From positions 186,001-250,000 of the forward strand of contig NZ_JAAVTX010000002.1 in NCBI RefSeq assembly GCF_012163145.1: a stretch of 64,000 nucleotides of DNA, in the 5' to 3' direction. The stretch comes from Falsiroseomonas frigidaquae. Its GTDB lineage: Bacteria > Pseudomonadota > Alphaproteobacteria > Acetobacterales > Acetobacteraceae. The notes beneath the pieces are model-generated. The model did not search any database. It saw only the letters and a list, made by a program, of their open reading frames with translations, and was not told where the DNA came from. Made by a program: the position numbers and the translations under genes. Below are positions 8,793 to 18,806 of this stretch, piece by piece; the first letter of the stretch is position 1, and each line of letters starts with the position of its first letter.

Positions 8793-9884
8793 TCAGGCCT
8801 CGACCGGCACCGGCACGGTGCTCATCCAGCCATGCGCATCCGGCAGGCGGCCGTACTGGATGCCGATGATGCTGTCATACAGCTTCTGCGTCAGCTCGCC
8901 GGTGCCGCCATTGCCGATACTGATGCGGTCGCCCTTGTAGCCGAGCTCACCGACCGGGGAGACCACGGCGGCGGTGCCGGTGCCCCACATCTCGGTCAGC
9001 TTCCCTTCCCGCCCGGCCTGCATCACCTCCTCGATGCTGACGCGGCGTTCGGAGACATTGTGGCCCCAGTCGCGCAGCAGGGTCAGGATGGAGTTGCGCG
9101 TCACGCCATCCAGGATGGTGCCGGCCAGCGGCGGGGTCACCACCTCGTCGCCGATCTTCATCATGATGTTCATGGTGCCGACCTCATCGATCCAGCGCCG
9201 CTCCACGCCATCCAGCCACAGCACCTGGGTGAAGCCCTGGCGCTCCGCCTCCTGCTGCGCGGACAGCGATGCCGCGTAGTTGGCGGCCGCCTTGGATTCA
9301 CCCAGGCCGCCCTGCACCGCGCGCACATGCGTATCGGTGGCCAGGATGCGCACCGGCTTCACGCCTTCCTTGTAATAGGCACCGACCGGGGAGCAGATGA
9401 CGAAATAGGTGTAGCTGTGCGACGGGTGCACGCCGAGCATCACATCGGTCGCGATCACGGTCGGGCGGATATACAGGCTGGTGCCCTCCGTCCGCGGCAC
9501 CCAGTCATGGTCCACGCCGACGATCGCCTCGAAGCTCTGCCGCACCAGATCGGCAGGGATCGGCGGGATGCAGAGGCCGGCGCAGGATTTGCCGAGGCGT
9601 TCCGCATGGCGCTGGGCGCGGAACAGGCGGATCGTGCCATCGGCGCCGCGATAGGCCTTCAGCCCGTCGAACACCGCCTGGGCGTAGTGCAGCACGGTGG
9701 TGGCCGGGTCCATGCTGAGCGGGCCGTAGGGGACGATGCGCGGGTCGTGCCAGCCCTTCCCCTCCTCATAGTCCATCAGGAACATGTGGTCGGTGAAGGT
9801 CTTGCCGAAGGCCAGCGCGCTGTCCGGCTGGCGCGGCTTGGGGCTGCGGGTCAGGGTGGTGGGGAAGCGGGCCGTTTGGGTCAT
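8793..9884 (-). CDS. ilvE: Branched-chain amino acid aminotransferase
   Basis: A 363-residue class IV PLP aminotransferase. The Schiff-base lysine is K198 in GGLGESKAAANYAAS; DGLKAYRGADGTIRLFRA and DEVGTMNIM are further family segments. It transaminates leucine, isoleucine and valine in the cytoplasm, the last step of their synthesis. Length and N-terminus (FGKTFTDHMFLMDY) match the long BCAT type rather than the 300-residue E. coli type. A single-gene unit. Confidence 0.92.
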   Translation of the reverse strand: MTQTARFPTTLTRSPKPRQPDSALAFGKTFTDHMFLMDYEEGKGWHDPRIVPYGPLSMDPATTVLHYAQAVFDGLKAYRGADGTIRLFRAQRHAERLGKSCAGLCIPPIPADLVRQSFEAIVGVDHDWVPRTEGTSLYIRPTVIATDVMLGVHPSHSYTYFVICSPVGAYYKEGVKPVRILATDTHVRAVQGGLGESKAAANYAASLSAQQEAERQGFTQVLWLDGVERRWIDEVGTMNIMMKIGDEVVTPPLAGTILDGVTRNSILTLLRDWGHNVSERRVSIEEVMQAGREGKLTEMWGTGTAAVVSPVGELGYKGDRISIGNGGTGELTQKLYDSIIGIQYGRLPDAHGWMSTVPVPVEA

Positions 9885-10018
9885 GGCGTCTGTCGCTCTC
9901 GGTTTTTATTGCGTGTGGCAGGATGCTATCGCAACAGCCATGCGCCCGGGAGCCACCAAAGCTAACAATGCACCCATGCGCCGCAGGCATGAAAGGTCAG
10001 CTAAGCTGCCGTAGTTGA

Positions 10019-10047
10019 GAAGGGGACGCCTGGCCGGCGCCCCCTTC
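10019..10047. terminator. Hairpin after the DppA-type gene
   Basis: Read on the minus strand, GAAGGGGGCGCC and GGCGTCCCCTTC pair with one G-T wobble around a five-base loop, immediately after the stop of the downstream-reading SBP gene. No T-run follows, so termination strength is uncertain. Confidence 0.5.
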
Positions 10048-10053
10048 CCGGCT

Positions 10054-11637
10054 TCAGTTGCCGACGCGCACGAAGCGCAGCGGGAACCAGTTGTCGGCAA
10101 GCTGCTGCAACTGGATGTTGTTGCGCGCTGCCCAGATCACCGTCTGCTGGTGCAGCGGCGCATGGCCGGCCTGTTCCGTATGGATACGCATCGCCTCCTC
10201 GATCATGCCGGCGCGCTTGGCGGTATCGGTCTCCACCGCCATCAGCGTCACCAGCTCATCGAAGCGGGCATTGTTGAAACCGCCGACATTGAACATGCCG
10301 CGGTTGCCCTCGCGCGACGCCATCAGGTTGAAGAAGGCGTTGTGCGCGTCGTAGGTGTTGGGGGTCCAGCCCAGCATGTAGAAGCTGGTGTTGTAGCGCG
10401 GGCCCAGGATCTCGGCGAAGTAGCGGGCACGGGTCTGCGCGTTCAGGGTCACCCGCACGCCGATCCGGGCGAGCATGGACACCGCCGCGGTGCAGATCGC
10501 CTCGTCATTGACGTAGCGGTCGTTCGGGCAGTCCAGCGTCACGCCGAAGCCGTTCGGATAGCCGGCTTCCGCCAGCAGGCGACGGGCGAGGTCCGGGTTG
10601 TATTCCGGGATCTGGTCGCGCGCCTCGGTGTGGCCGTTGACGCCCGGGCCGATCATCAGGCCGGTGGCACGGCCCTGGCCGCGCATGACGGTGCGGACGA
10701 TGCTGGCGCGGTCGATGGCGTGGTTGAAGGCCCGGCGCACCCGCACATCCTGGAACGGGTTGCGGCCGCGCACATCGGATTTCAGCAGTTCCGGCCGAAG
10801 CTGGTCGAAGCCGAAATAGATGGTCCGCAGTTCAGCCTGCTGGTGGATGGTGATGCCGCTGGTGCGCGACAGGCGCTGCGTGTCCTGCGGCGGCACGGTG
10901 TAGACCATGTCCACCTCGCCCGAGAGCAGGGCGGCAACCCGCGTCCCGTCATTGGCGATGACGTTGAACTCGACGCGGGTCAGATTGTGCTCCGGCCGGT
11001 CCCACCAGCCGGGATTCGGCGCGAGCACGGTGCGGCGGTCCGGCTCCCGGCTCACCAGGCGGAAGGGGCCGGTGCCCATGGCGTTGCGCGTCGCGAAATT
11101 CTCGGCGCCGGTGGTCAGGTCGGCAGTGCGCGCGGCGTTGTTCGCCTCCGCCCAGCGCTGCGACATGATGCCGATGCCGGTGATCTCCTCCAGGAAGATC
11201 GGGTTCGGCGCCGTGGTCTCGATTTCCAGCGTGTGGTCATCGATGGCGCGCGCTTCCTTCACGCTGGCGAGGCTGCCGGCGACATTGCTGCCTGGACCTT
11301 TGGCCCGCATGTAGGAGAAGACGACATCCTGCGCCGTGAAGGGCGTGCCGTCCTGGAAGGTGACGCCGCGGCGCAGCTTGAAGCGCCAGACGGTCGGGCT
11401 GGGCTGTTCCCAGCTTTCGGCCAGCGCGGCTTCCACCTGCAGCTGGCGGTTCCGGCGCACCAGCGGCTCATAGATATTGCCGTTGAACATCAGCAGGAAG
11501 GTTTCCTGCCGCGCATAGGGGTCCATGGAATTGACGTCGCCGTCATTGGCCCAGCGGAAGAGATTGGCCTGGGCAGTGACGGGAAGTGAAAGCGCGGTGC
11601 CCGCGAACAGGGCGGCAGCCAGAATATGTCGGCGCAC
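10054..11637 (-). CDS. Peptide/nickel-type ABC transporter substrate-binding protein (SBP_bac_5)
   Basis: 527 residues with a cleavable signal ending LPVTAQA. LQVEAALAESWEQPSPTVWRFKLRRGVTFQDGTPFTAQDVVFSY is split over the N-terminal third and is diagnostic of the DppA/OppA class. VRVRRAFNHAIDR is the second family hallmark. It binds peptides or a similar oligomeric solute. No permease genes are adjacent. Translation starts at GTG 11635-11637 behind AGGAG. Confidence 0.88.
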   Translation of the reverse strand: MRRHILAAALFAGTALSLPVTAQANLFRWANDGDVNSMDPYARQETFLLMFNGNIYEPLVRRNRQLQVEAALAESWEQPSPTVWRFKLRRGVTFQDGTPFTAQDVVFSYMRAKGPGSNVAGSLASVKEARAIDDHTLEIETTAPNPIFLEEITGIGIMSQRWAEANNAARTADLTTGAENFATRNAMGTGPFRLVSREPDRRTVLAPNPGWWDRPEHNLTRVEFNVIANDGTRVAALLSGEVDMVYTVPPQDTQRLSRTSGITIHQQAELRTIYFGFDQLRPELLKSDVRGRNPFQDVRVRRAFNHAIDRASIVRTVMRGQGRATGLMIGPGVNGHTEARDQIPEYNPDLARRLLAEAGYPNGFGVTLDCPNDRYVNDEAICTAAVSMLARIGVRVTLNAQTRARYFAEILGPRYNTSFYMLGWTPNTYDAHNAFFNLMASREGNRGMFNVGGFNNARFDELVTLMAVETDTAKRAGMIEEAMRIHTEQAGHAPLHQQTVIWAARNNIQLQQLADNWFPLRFVRVGN

Positions 11638-11695
11638 GAAGATCTCCTGAGGAATCCGTGCGCGCAGACTAGAGGGATCGACCGAAAAGGAAAAC

Positions 11696-11715
11696 GGGGA
11701 CCCCGAAGGATCCCC
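11696..11715 (-). terminator. Rho-independent terminator of the Fo ATP synthase operon
   Basis: On the minus strand GGGGATCC-TTCG-GGGTCCCC forms an 8-bp stem (one T-G wobble) with a stabilising cUUCGg loop, followed by GTTTTCC. It lies about 65 bases behind the b-subunit stop and about 60 bases before the next gene start. Confidence 0.85.
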
Positions 11716-11781
11716 GCTGAAAGGCTCGGCCGTGATACGCGAAGCGCGTGGCTGTCAGGCCGCGCGCAGCGCGTGGGTCTG

Positions 11782-12291
11782 TCAGGCCGCGCGAAGCGCG
11801 CGAGGCAGATCGGCCACCGCGCGGTCGATCAGCACCGCATCCTTCTCGGCATCCATGGTCTGCGCCAGCACATCGCGTGCCGCGGCGGCGGCAACTTCGG
11901 CGGCGGCGTTCCGCACCTCGGCCAGCGCACTCGCCTCGGCGGCGGCAATCCGGTCGAGCGCCATGCGCTCGCGCCGCTTGGCGGATTGCTCCGCCTCCAG
12001 CGCCGCGGCTTCGGCCACGCGGCCGGCCTCGGCACGGGCACGGGCGATCATGTCCTCCGCCTCCGCCAGCGCGGCGGCGCGGTCGGCATCAGCCTGCTTG
12101 CGCAGCGCCTCGGCCTCGGCCCGCAGGCGCGCGGCCTCGGACAGTTCCGCCTGGATGCGTGCGCCGCGGGCGTCCAGCATGGCCGTGATCCGGCTCCATG
12201 CCATCTTGCCGACCAGCAGCACGAACAGCACGAAGGACACGGCGACCCAGAACTTCGGGTCGAGCCAGAAATGCTCGTAATGGTGTTCCAT
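11782..12291 (-). CDS. atpF: ATP synthase Fo subunit b
   Basis: 169 residues: one membrane segment at about 10-29 (PKFWVAVSFVLFVLLVGKMAW), then a long charged alanine-rich helix that forms the peripheral stalk. It starts 11 bases after the b' gene stop with AGGAG upstream. The C-terminal codons and stop lie next to an imperfect duplicate (about 11750-11775) of the GTCAGGCCGCGCG end sequence. The b/b' pair is usual in photosynthetic and many other alphaproteobacteria. Confidence 0.9.
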   Translation of the reverse strand: MEHHYEHFWLDPKFWVAVSFVLFVLLVGKMAWSRITAMLDARGARIQAELSEAARLRAEAEALRKQADADRAAALAEAEDMIARARAEAGRVAEAAALEAEQSAKRRERMALDRIAAAEASALAEVRNAAAEVAAAAARDVLAQTMDAEKDAVLIDRAVADLPRALRAA

Positions 12292-12302
12292 GGCGGCGCT
12301 CC

Positions 12303-12803
12303 TCAGCCCAGGCCGCGGGCGGCGAGGGCGCGATCGACGGCGGCGCCCACGGCGGCCTGGTCGGACTGGCCGGTCAGGCGCTGCAGCAGCGCTTCCGTGG
12401 TTTCCGTGGACACCTGGCGCAGCGCGCCCATGGCGGAATCGCGGGCCGCGGCGATACGCGCCTCGGCTGCGGTGATCTGCTCGGCCAGCCGGGCGGCCAG
12501 CGCCTCGGACCGCTGCGTCGCCTCGGCCTGGGCCGATTGCATCGCGGCGGCGATGGCGGCCTGGGCTTCCGCCCGTGCCTTGCTGGTGGCCTCACGATGC
12601 GCGGCGATGGCCGCATCGGCCTCCGCCTTCGCAGCCTGCGCGGCTTCGAGGTCACCCTCGATCCGGCGCCGGCGATCCTCCAGCACCTCCTCCACGCGCG
12701 GCAGCGCGTAGGTGGAGAGCACGAAGTAGAGGACTCCGAAGATGATCAGCAACCAGACGATCTGGGCGATCATCAGCGGATTGCCGAAATCGAGCTGCGG
12801 CAT
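12303..12803 (-). CDS. atpG: ATP synthase Fo subunit b'
   Basis: 166 residues from the ATG at 12803, which has GAGGA at good spacing; an upstream in-frame TTG is rejected. LDFGNPLMIAQIVWLLIIFGVLYFVL is the membrane anchor and ALPRVEEVLEDRRRRIEGDLEAA begins the stalk helix, typical of b'. Different naming systems call this gene atpG, atpX or atpF2. It pairs with subunit b to hold the F1 head. Confidence 0.88.
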   Translation of the reverse strand: MPQLDFGNPLMIAQIVWLLIIFGVLYFVLSTYALPRVEEVLEDRRRRIEGDLEAAQAAKAEADAAIAAHREATSKARAEAQAAIAAAMQSAQAEATQRSEALAARLAEQITAAEARIAAARDSAMGALRQVSTETTEALLQRLTGQSDQAAVGAAVDRALAARGLG

Positions 12804-12892
12804 GGTGTTCCTCGTCAACGTCCCTGATGCGCGCCACCCGGCGGGCGGCGCGCCCTATCGCGAATCTCGGCCGGCTGGTGCCGGCCGGGGGA

Positions 12893-13120
12893 TCAGGCGA
12901 ACAGGATCAGGAAGGCGATCAGCAGCGCGAAGAGCGCGACGGCTTCCGTGAGCGCGAAGCCCAGGATGCCGATCGGGAACACCGCATCGCGGGCCGCCGG
13001 GTTGCGCGCCACGCTGGTGATCAGCGAGGAGAAGATGTTGCCGATGCCGAGGCCGACGCCGAACAGCGCGATCACGGCGATGCCAGCCCCGAGGGCCTTA
13101 GCGGCAAGCACCAGTTCCAT
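12893..13120 (-). CDS. atpE: ATP synthase Fo subunit c
   Basis: 75 residues, two transmembrane helices. The proton-carrying carboxylate is E59 in [17 protein letters not shown]; the polar loop is ARNPAA and helix 1 carries GVGLGIG. The absence of the Na+-type glutamine/threonine ligands argues for a proton ring. Confidence 0.95.
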   Translation of the reverse strand: MELVLAAKALGAGIAVIALFGVGLGIGNIFSSLITSVARNPAARDAVFPIGILGFALTEAVALFALLIAFLILFA

Positions 13121-13198
13121 CTGGGTAATCCTTCCGTCTTGAATGATACAGCTTGGGGTGGACTGAGCGACGCAGGAGGCGGGCCTGAAGGGCCTGCC

Positions 13199-13954
13199 TC
13201 AGTGCAGGTGCACCGCGTCGTGCAGGTAGATGCTGGTCAGGATGGCGAAGACATACGCCTGCAGGAAGGCCACCAGGACCTCAAACCCGACCAGGGCAAT
13301 ATTGACGGACAGCGGCAGGATCGCCACCAGCGGCCCGATGGCACCAAGCCCGCCGAGCAGCACGATGAAGGTGGCGAACACCTTCAGCATGACGTGGCCG
13401 GCCACCATATTCGCGAACAGACGAATGGAGAGGCTGACCGGGCGCGACAGGTAGGACACGATCTCCACCGGGATGATGATCGGCGCCAGCCATAGCGGGG
13501 CACCCTCCGGGAAGAAGTAGCCGAAGAACTTGCGGCCATGCAGCGCCAGCGCCACCACGGTGATCAGCACGAAGACGATGGCCGCGAGGCCGAAGGTCAC
13601 CGCGATGTGGCTGGTATAGGTGAAGGCGTAGGGCAGCAGGCCGAGCATGTTGCCGAACAGCACGAACATGAACAGCGTGAAGACGAAGGGGAAGAAGCGC
13701 TTGCCCTCCTCGCCCACCTGCCCGACCACCAGGCCCTGCACGAATTCGTAGGAGGATTCGGCCAGCGACTGCAGCCGCCCCGGCACCACCGCGCGGGCCG
13801 ACATGCCGAACATGATCAGCGCCGTGATCAGCCCCGCCGCCAGCAGCATATGCGCGTTGGACTGGGAAAAGCCGACAGCGGCGCCGATCGGCCCCAATAC
13901 GGGGGTCAGCTGGAACTGGCTCAGCGCGTCGATCGTTCCGGTCTCGGCGGCCAC
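13199..13954 (-). CDS. atpB: ATP synthase Fo subunit a
   Basis: 251 residues from the GTG at 13952-13954 (VAAETGTIDALSQFQL), chosen because the N-terminus then matches other alphaproteobacterial a subunits and GGGAGA precedes it. The essential arginine is in SLSIRLFANMVAGH; the family C-terminal FAILTSIYLHDAVH is intact. It forms the two proton half-channels against the c-ring. Confidence 0.92.
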   Translation of the reverse strand: MAAETGTIDALSQFQLTPVLGPIGAAVGFSQSNAHMLLAAGLITALIMFGMSARAVVPGRLQSLAESSYEFVQGLVVGQVGEEGKRFFPFVFTLFMFVLFGNMLGLLPYAFTYTSHIAVTFGLAAIVFVLITVVALALHGRKFFGYFFPEGAPLWLAPIIIPVEIVSYLSRPVSLSIRLFANMVAGHVMLKVFATFIVLLGGLGAIGPLVAILPLSVNIALVGFEVLVAFLQAYVFAILTSIYLHDAVHLH

Positions 13955-14012
13955 TCGCAATCTCCCGTCCCCCGCGAACGGGGAACCCCTTAATGCCGCG
14001 ACGCGGCAGCCT

Positions 14013-14312
14013 CTACCCCTGCTTCCGGGCACCGCCCCGCGGATTGAACAGCCGAAACACGTTCATCACCCCGGCGACGCTGCCGAACACGAAGAACAAC
14101 AGGAAAAGCCACGGCCAGGTGCCAAGCCAACGGTCCAGCAGCATGCCGAGGACGATGCCCACGACCAGTGCTGAAACCACCTCGACACCCGCACGAAACC
14201 CGACGCCCCAGCTGCTTGCCGGCAGGGGCCCGTTGAGGCCCGGCTTGGGATCCATCCCTTGCCGCGCCCGGGCCTGCCGGAGCCTTTGCTCGAATCCGTC
14301 GTCTTCCGCCAC
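14013..14312 (-). CDS. atpI: ATP synthase assembly protein AtpI
   Basis: 99 residues from the GTG at 14310-14312 behind GGGAGAG. Two hydrophobic segments (VSALVVGIVLGMLLD and WPWLFLLFFVFGSVAGVMNVFRL) follow a charged N-terminus. AtpI helps assemble the c-ring and is usually first in the Fo operon, as here. The F1 genes (atpHAGDC) are not in the window, in line with the split ATP synthase operons of this class. Confidence 0.85.
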   Translation of the reverse strand: MAEDDGFEQRLRQARARQGMDPKPGLNGPLPASSWGVGFRAGVEVVSALVVGIVLGMLLDRWLGTWPWLFLLFFVFGSVAGVMNVFRLFNPRGGARKQG

Positions 14313-14428
14313 CGTTGCTCTCCCCTGCGGCGCCCCGCCCGGAAGGCGGCCCGCTCCTACGGCGCGACGGCACAAGTGTCAAGGCAATGAACGCGCTGCA
14401 ACATGGTTAGCACACGCGCAGGCCGCGC

Positions 14429-16321
14429 TCATTCACCGATGAAACCGCCGGATTGCCGCTGCCACAGCCGGGCATAGACGCCGCCAGCCGCCAGCAATTC
14501 CGTGTGGCTGCCCTGTTCCGCCACGGCGCCCTGATGCAGCACCACCAGCCGGTCCATCCGCGCCAGGGTGGACAGGCGGTGCGCCACGGCGATCACGGTC
14601 TTGCCGGCCATCAGCCGTTCCAGGCTTTGCTGGATCGCCGCCTCCACCTCCGAGTCGAGGGCGCTGGTCGCCTCGTCCAGCAGCAGGATCGGCGCGTCCT
14701 TCAGCAGCACGCGCGCGATCGCCACCCGCTGCCGCTGGCCGCCGGAGAGCTTCACCCCGCGCTCGCCCACATGGGCGTCATAGCCGGTGCGGCCACGCCA
14801 ATCCGACAGGGCCATGATGAAGTCATGCGCCTCCGCCCGCCGCGCCGCCTCCATCACCTCCGCCGGGCTGGCATCCGGGCGGCCGTAGCGGATGTTGTCC
14901 AGGATGGAGCGGTGCAGCAGCGCCGTGTCCTGCGTCACGACGCCGATGGCGCCGCGCAGGCTTTCCTGGGTGACGCCGGCGATATCCTGGCCATCGACCA
15001 GGATGCGGCCGCCTTCCGGGGTGAAGAAGCGCAGCAGCAGGTTGATGGCGGTGGTCTTGCCCGCGCCCGAATGGCCGACCAGCCCCACCCTTTCGCCCGG
15101 CGCGATGTCCAGGTCGAAATCATGCAGCACGGCGCCGCGCGGCGGGGCCCCGGGGGCGCTGGCGCGGCCATAGCCGAAGCGCACATCCTCGAAACGGATC
15201 GCACCGCGCGGCACCGCCAGCTTCTGCGCATCCGGCGCATCGGGGGCGGTGCGCGGCACCGCGATGCTGCCCATGGCTTCCTGCACCACGCCGATATTCT
15301 CGAAGATGCCGGCCACGTTGAAGGCCACCCAGCCCGAGATGTTGGCGATCTGCCAGGCCATCGGCAAAGCGGAGGCCACCACCGCCAGCGGCACCTCGCC
15401 GCGTGACCACAGCCAGATCGCCAGCCCGGCGGTTGCCGTCAGCATGCTGGCGTTCAGGGTGGAGAGCAGGAAGCCGTTCAGCGTCACCAGCCGGGTCTGC
15501 CGGGCGAAGTTGCGGTTGAGCGCCTCCAGCCCCTCCCGCACCCAGGCATCCTCCTGCTCGGCGCGGGCGAACAGCTTGACGGTGACGATGTTGGTGTAGC
15601 TGTCCACCACGCGGCCGGTCAGCAGGCTGCGTGATTCGCTGGCCTTGCGGGACCGGTCGCGCATCCGCGGTACGATCAGCCGCAGCAGCGTGGCGTACAG
15701 GGCGAACCAGACCAGGATCGGAATGGCGAGCCGCGCATCGGTCGCGCCCAGCACCAGCACCGCGCCGGTGCCATAGACCAGGATGTACCAGACGGCGTTC
15801 ACCGACTGCACCACGCTTTCCCGCAGCGCCGGGCCGGCCTGCATGACGCGGTTGGCAATGCGGCCGGCGAAATCCTCCTGGAAGAAGGCCCAGCCCTGGC
15901 GCACCACCTGCCAGTGGCTCTGCCAGCGGATCAGCGAGGTGACGGCCGGGATGATGGCCTGCTGCGTCACCAGGTTCTGCATCAGGATTGCGGCCGGCCG
16001 CGCCAGCAGCAGCACGGCGGCCATGCCGGCGAGGGTCCAGCCCGCATCGGCCCAGATCCGCTGCGGCCCATGCTGCTCCAGCAGCCCCACCACACGGCCG
16101 ATGAAGATCGGGATCAGCAGGTCGAGCAGCGCAACCGTCAGGCCGGTGGCGAACAGCAGCCCGAACAGCGCCCGCGCCTGGCGGGCGAAATGCCAGTAGA
16201 AACCTGGCAGGCTGGCCGGGGGCGGCGTCTCCGGCACCGGCAGGCCGAACCAGCGGGAGGCTGGGCGGCCCGGCGCGGCGACGGGGTCGACGGCGGTCTC
16301 GAAGATCTGAAACAGGCGCAT
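14429..16321 (-). CDS. ABC exporter, fused permease and ATPase
   Basis: 630 residues: an ABC transmembrane domain with about six helices (residues 50-330), then a nucleotide-binding domain with Walker A GHSGAGKTT near 412, signature [14 protein letters not shown] near 524 and Walker B LLLDEATSALD near 553. It works as a homodimer or half-transporter. The MsbA/multidrug class is likely; substrate is unknown. The N-terminal cytoplasmic extension (about 45 residues) is longer than in MsbA. Confidence 0.85.
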   Translation of the reverse strand: MRLFQIFETAVDPVAAPGRPASRWFGLPVPETPPPASLPGFYWHFARQARALFGLLFATGLTVALLDLLIPIFIGRVVGLLEQHGPQRIWADAGWTLAGMAAVLLLARPAAILMQNLVTQQAIIPAVTSLIRWQSHWQVVRQGWAFFQEDFAGRIANRVMQAGPALRESVVQSVNAVWYILVYGTGAVLVLGATDARLAIPILVWFALYATLLRLIVPRMRDRSRKASESRSLLTGRVVDSYTNIVTVKLFARAEQEDAWVREGLEALNRNFARQTRLVTLNGFLLSTLNASMLTATAGLAIWLWSRGEVPLAVVASALPMAWQIANISGWVAFNVAGIFENIGVVQEAMGSIAVPRTAPDAPDAQKLAVPRGAIRFEDVRFGYGRASAPGAPPRGAVLHDFDLDIAPGERVGLVGHSGAGKTTAINLLLRFFTPEGGRILVDGQDIAGVTQESLRGAIGVVTQDTALLHRSILDNIRYGRPDASPAEVMEAARRAEAHDFIMALSDWRGRTGYDAHVGERGVKLSGGQRQRVAIARVLLKDAPILLLDEATSALDSEVEAAIQQSLERLMAGKTVIAVAHRLSTLARMDRLVVLHQGAVAEQGSHTELLAAGGVYARLWQRQSGGFIGE

Positions 16322-16402
16322 GCCGCCAGAAGCGCCGGCCCGGCGCCGGCGTCAACCACGCCCCCGCTTCACGCCCGGTTGCGCTTCAGGCCCGGTTTCG
16401 CA

Positions 16403-18796
16403 TCACGCCACGTTGCGGTCCGCGGCCAGCAGTTCGGCGCGGGCCAGTTCCACCAGGGCATGCGGCTGCATCGGCCGGCCGAGCAGGAAGCCCTGCGCGC
16501 GGTCGCAGCCAAGCTGGCGCAGCGTCGCCAGCTGGGCAGGGGTCTCCACCCCTTCCGCCACCACCTCCGCCCCCAGCCCATGCGCCAGTCGCACGATGGC
16601 ATCGACGATGCGCCGGCCGGTGCCCGGGCTGCCCGGCCCGGCACCCGCAGGCCCGGCACCCGCAGGCCCGGCACCCGCAGGCCCGGCATCCTCCAGGCCG
16701 GCGATGAAAGTGCGATCCACCTTGATGACGTCGAAGGGCAGGTGCTGCAGGTAGCCGAGCGAGGAATAGCCGGTGCCGAAATCATCCAGCGCCACCCGCA
16801 CGCCCATCTTCCGCAGCGTCTCGAAGCTGCGCGTCGCCGCCTCCGCACTGCGGAGGAAGACGCCCTCGGTCACCTCCACCTCCAGCAGGGCCGGGTCGCA
16901 GCCGGTTGCCTCCAGCGCCTCCCGCACCAGCCCGACGCCCTGTTCCGCGCCGAAATGCCCGGCCGAGAGGTTCACCGCCACCGGCACCTCCAGCCCCTGC
17001 GCGCGCCAGGCCATGGCCTGCCGGCAGGCCTGGTCGAGCACGAGCTGCGTGATCGGGTGGATCAGCCCGGTTTCCTCCGCCACCGGGATGAACAGGCCGG
17101 GGGAGATCATGCCGCGCTCCGGGTGATGCCAGCGCAGCAGCGCCTCACAGCCCTTCAGCAACCCGGTGGCAATGACGAATTTCGGCTGGAACACCAGTGA
17201 CAGCTGGCCCGAGGCCAGGGCCTGCCGCAGATCCTCCTCCAATTGCCGGCGTTCGCGCAGCCCGGCCTCCTGGTCCATGGTGAATTGCGTGGCGCGGCCG
17301 CGGCCCGTTCCCTTGGCCCGGTACAGCGCGATGTCGGCGCGGCTCAGGATGCTCTCGACCGTCATGCCGTGCTGCGGTGCCAGGGCGGTGCCGATGCTGG
17401 CGCCCGCGCGCAGCGTGTAGCCCTTCAGGCGATAGGGTCGCCCGAGCACCTCCACCAGCCGCTCCGCCAGCAGCCTCGCCTCCGATTCCTGGGCCAGGCC
17501 CGGCTGGATCACGGCGAACTCGTCACCGCCGAGGCGCGCCAGCATGTCGCCCTCGCGCATCGTGCCCCGCATGCGGGCGGAAGCGGCGAGCAGAAGCTGG
17601 TCGCCCACCGGATGGCCCAGGCTGTCATTCACCTCCTTGAAGTGATCGAGGTCGATGCAGTGGACCGCCACCATCCCCGTCTCCGTCGCGTGTTCGAGCC
17701 GCGCCTTCAGATGGGCGCCGAACAGCAGGCGGTTGGGCAGGTCGGTCAGCGTGTCGTGCTCCGCCAGGTGACGGATGCGGCGGTCGGCCTCCCGCTGGTC
17801 GGTCACGTCCAGCGCCACCCGCACCACCCGCACCAGGTTGCCGCCCTTGCCGAAGACCGGCGCGGTGGAAACCAGCAGGGTACGGTCGGTGCCGTCGCGA
17901 TGCGGCATGCGGGTTTCCTTCGGCGGCAGGGCGACACGCTGCGCCACCACCTCCGCCACATCGTCATCGGCGCCCTCATTGCCGCCCAGTTCGCTGGCGC
18001 GGAGGCCCAGCGCATCCTCCTCCCTGTCCAGCCGGGCCAGCGCCAGGCCGGTCTCGTTCATCATCACCAGGCGGCCGGCGGGGTCGAAGGCGGCGATGCC
18101 GATGGGCAGCGAATCGACCAGCACGCGCAGCGTCCGTTCCGCTTCCGCCGCCCGGCGCGCGGCACCGGCGATCAGCAGCAGCAGCAGCAGCGCGCCCAGC
18201 AGCAGCCCGCCCAGGCTGGTCACGAAGAACACGCCCAGGTGCCGCGCGCTGACCCGCGCCTGTTCCACCGCCAGCCGCCGTTCCGTATGTAGCGCCAGGT
18301 TCAGGCGGGTCAGCAGCAGGTCGGCCTCCTCCGCCACCGCCTGGATCCGCGCCAGGCTGGGGATGTGGTCCGGCTCCAGCACGACGATGTCGGGCTCAAG
18401 CTGCTCCAGCGCCGCCTGCAGGCCCACCACGATATCGCTGTGATCGAGGACGGAGCGGGTATCCGCCTCCTCCGCGCCCTGCAGCAGCGGCAGGCGGCTC
18501 AGCAGGATCTCGTAGCGCTCGGCCAGCATGTCGCGGTCCCAGCCGGGTTCGCGACGCTCGAAGCGCAGCAGCGCGACGCGGAACCGGTGCAGTTCCACCA
18601 GCGCCTGGGTGCTGAACCAGATGGAGACGCGCTGGCTGCCGGCCTCGAGGCGGAACTGTTCCCGCGCCCGTTGCAGGGATGTGCCGATCGACAGCACGAA
18701 CAACAGCCCGGCCACCAGCAGCACCACGGCGGTGGTGCGGCCGCGGGCATGGCGCAGCAGGCGGGCCAGGGGTTTCGTGCCGGGGGGGCGCAGCAC
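16403..18796 (-). CDS. Membrane GGDEF-EAL protein with PAS domain
   Basis: 797 residues: membrane helix 22-38, a periplasmic helical sensor of about 145 residues, a second helix 186-211, a PAS domain 222-335, GGDEF with an intact G423-G-D-E-F427, and EAL with E551-A-L, D671-D-F-G-T-G and E748-G-V-E-T. Both cyclase and phosphodiesterase signatures look intact, so it may make and break c-di-GMP. Residues 704-724 are a GPAGA repeat inserted in the EAL domain. It is 10 bases downstream of the sulfite-oxidase-fold gene, its likely signal input. Confidence 0.9.
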   Translation of the reverse strand: MLRPPGTKPLARLLRHARGRTTAVVLLVAGLLFVLSIGTSLQRAREQFRLEAGSQRVSIWFSTQALVELHRFRVALLRFERREPGWDRDMLAERYEILLSRLPLLQGAEEADTRSVLDHSDIVVGLQAALEQLEPDIVVLEPDHIPSLARIQAVAEEADLLLTRLNLALHTERRLAVEQARVSARHLGVFFVTSLGGLLLGALLLLLLIAGAARRAAEAERTLRVLVDSLPIGIAAFDPAGRLVMMNETGLALARLDREEDALGLRASELGGNEGADDDVAEVVAQRVALPPKETRMPHRDGTDRTLLVSTAPVFGKGGNLVRVVRVALDVTDQREADRRIRHLAEHDTLTDLPNRLLFGAHLKARLEHATETGMVAVHCIDLDHFKEVNDSLGHPVGDQLLLAASARMRGTMREGDMLARLGGDEFAVIQPGLAQESEARLLAERLVEVLGRPYRLKGYTLRAGASIGTALAPQHGMTVESILSRADIALYRAKGTGRGRATQFTMDQEAGLRERRQLEEDLRQALASGQLSLVFQPKFVIATGLLKGCEALLRWHHPERGMISPGLFIPVAEETGLIHPITQLVLDQACRQAMAWRAQGLEVPVAVNLSAGHFGAEQGVGLVREALEATGCDPALLEVEVTEGVFLRSAEAATRSFETLRKMGVRVALDDFGTGYSSLGYLQHLPFDVIKVDRTFIAGLEDAGPAGAGPAGAGPAGAGPGSPGTGRRIVDAIVRLAHGLGAEVVAEGVETPAQLATLRQLGCDRAQGFLLGRPMQPHALVELARAELLAADRNVA
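16636..16689. repeat. 15-bp tandem repeat inside the EAL domain
   Basis: GCCCGGCACCCGCAG is repeated exactly at 16636-16650, 16651-16665 and 16666-16680, with a fourth partial copy to 16689. It encodes (GPAGA)n in frame in the GGDEF-EAL protein. Confidence 0.95.
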
Positions 18797-18806
18797 CGTG
18801 CAGTGC

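Noticed and set aside
18171-18195. CAG trinucleotide run as a phase-variable tract
   Set aside because: It encodes consecutive leucines in the second membrane helix of the GGDEF-EAL protein, where such runs are expected in GC-rich coding DNA.
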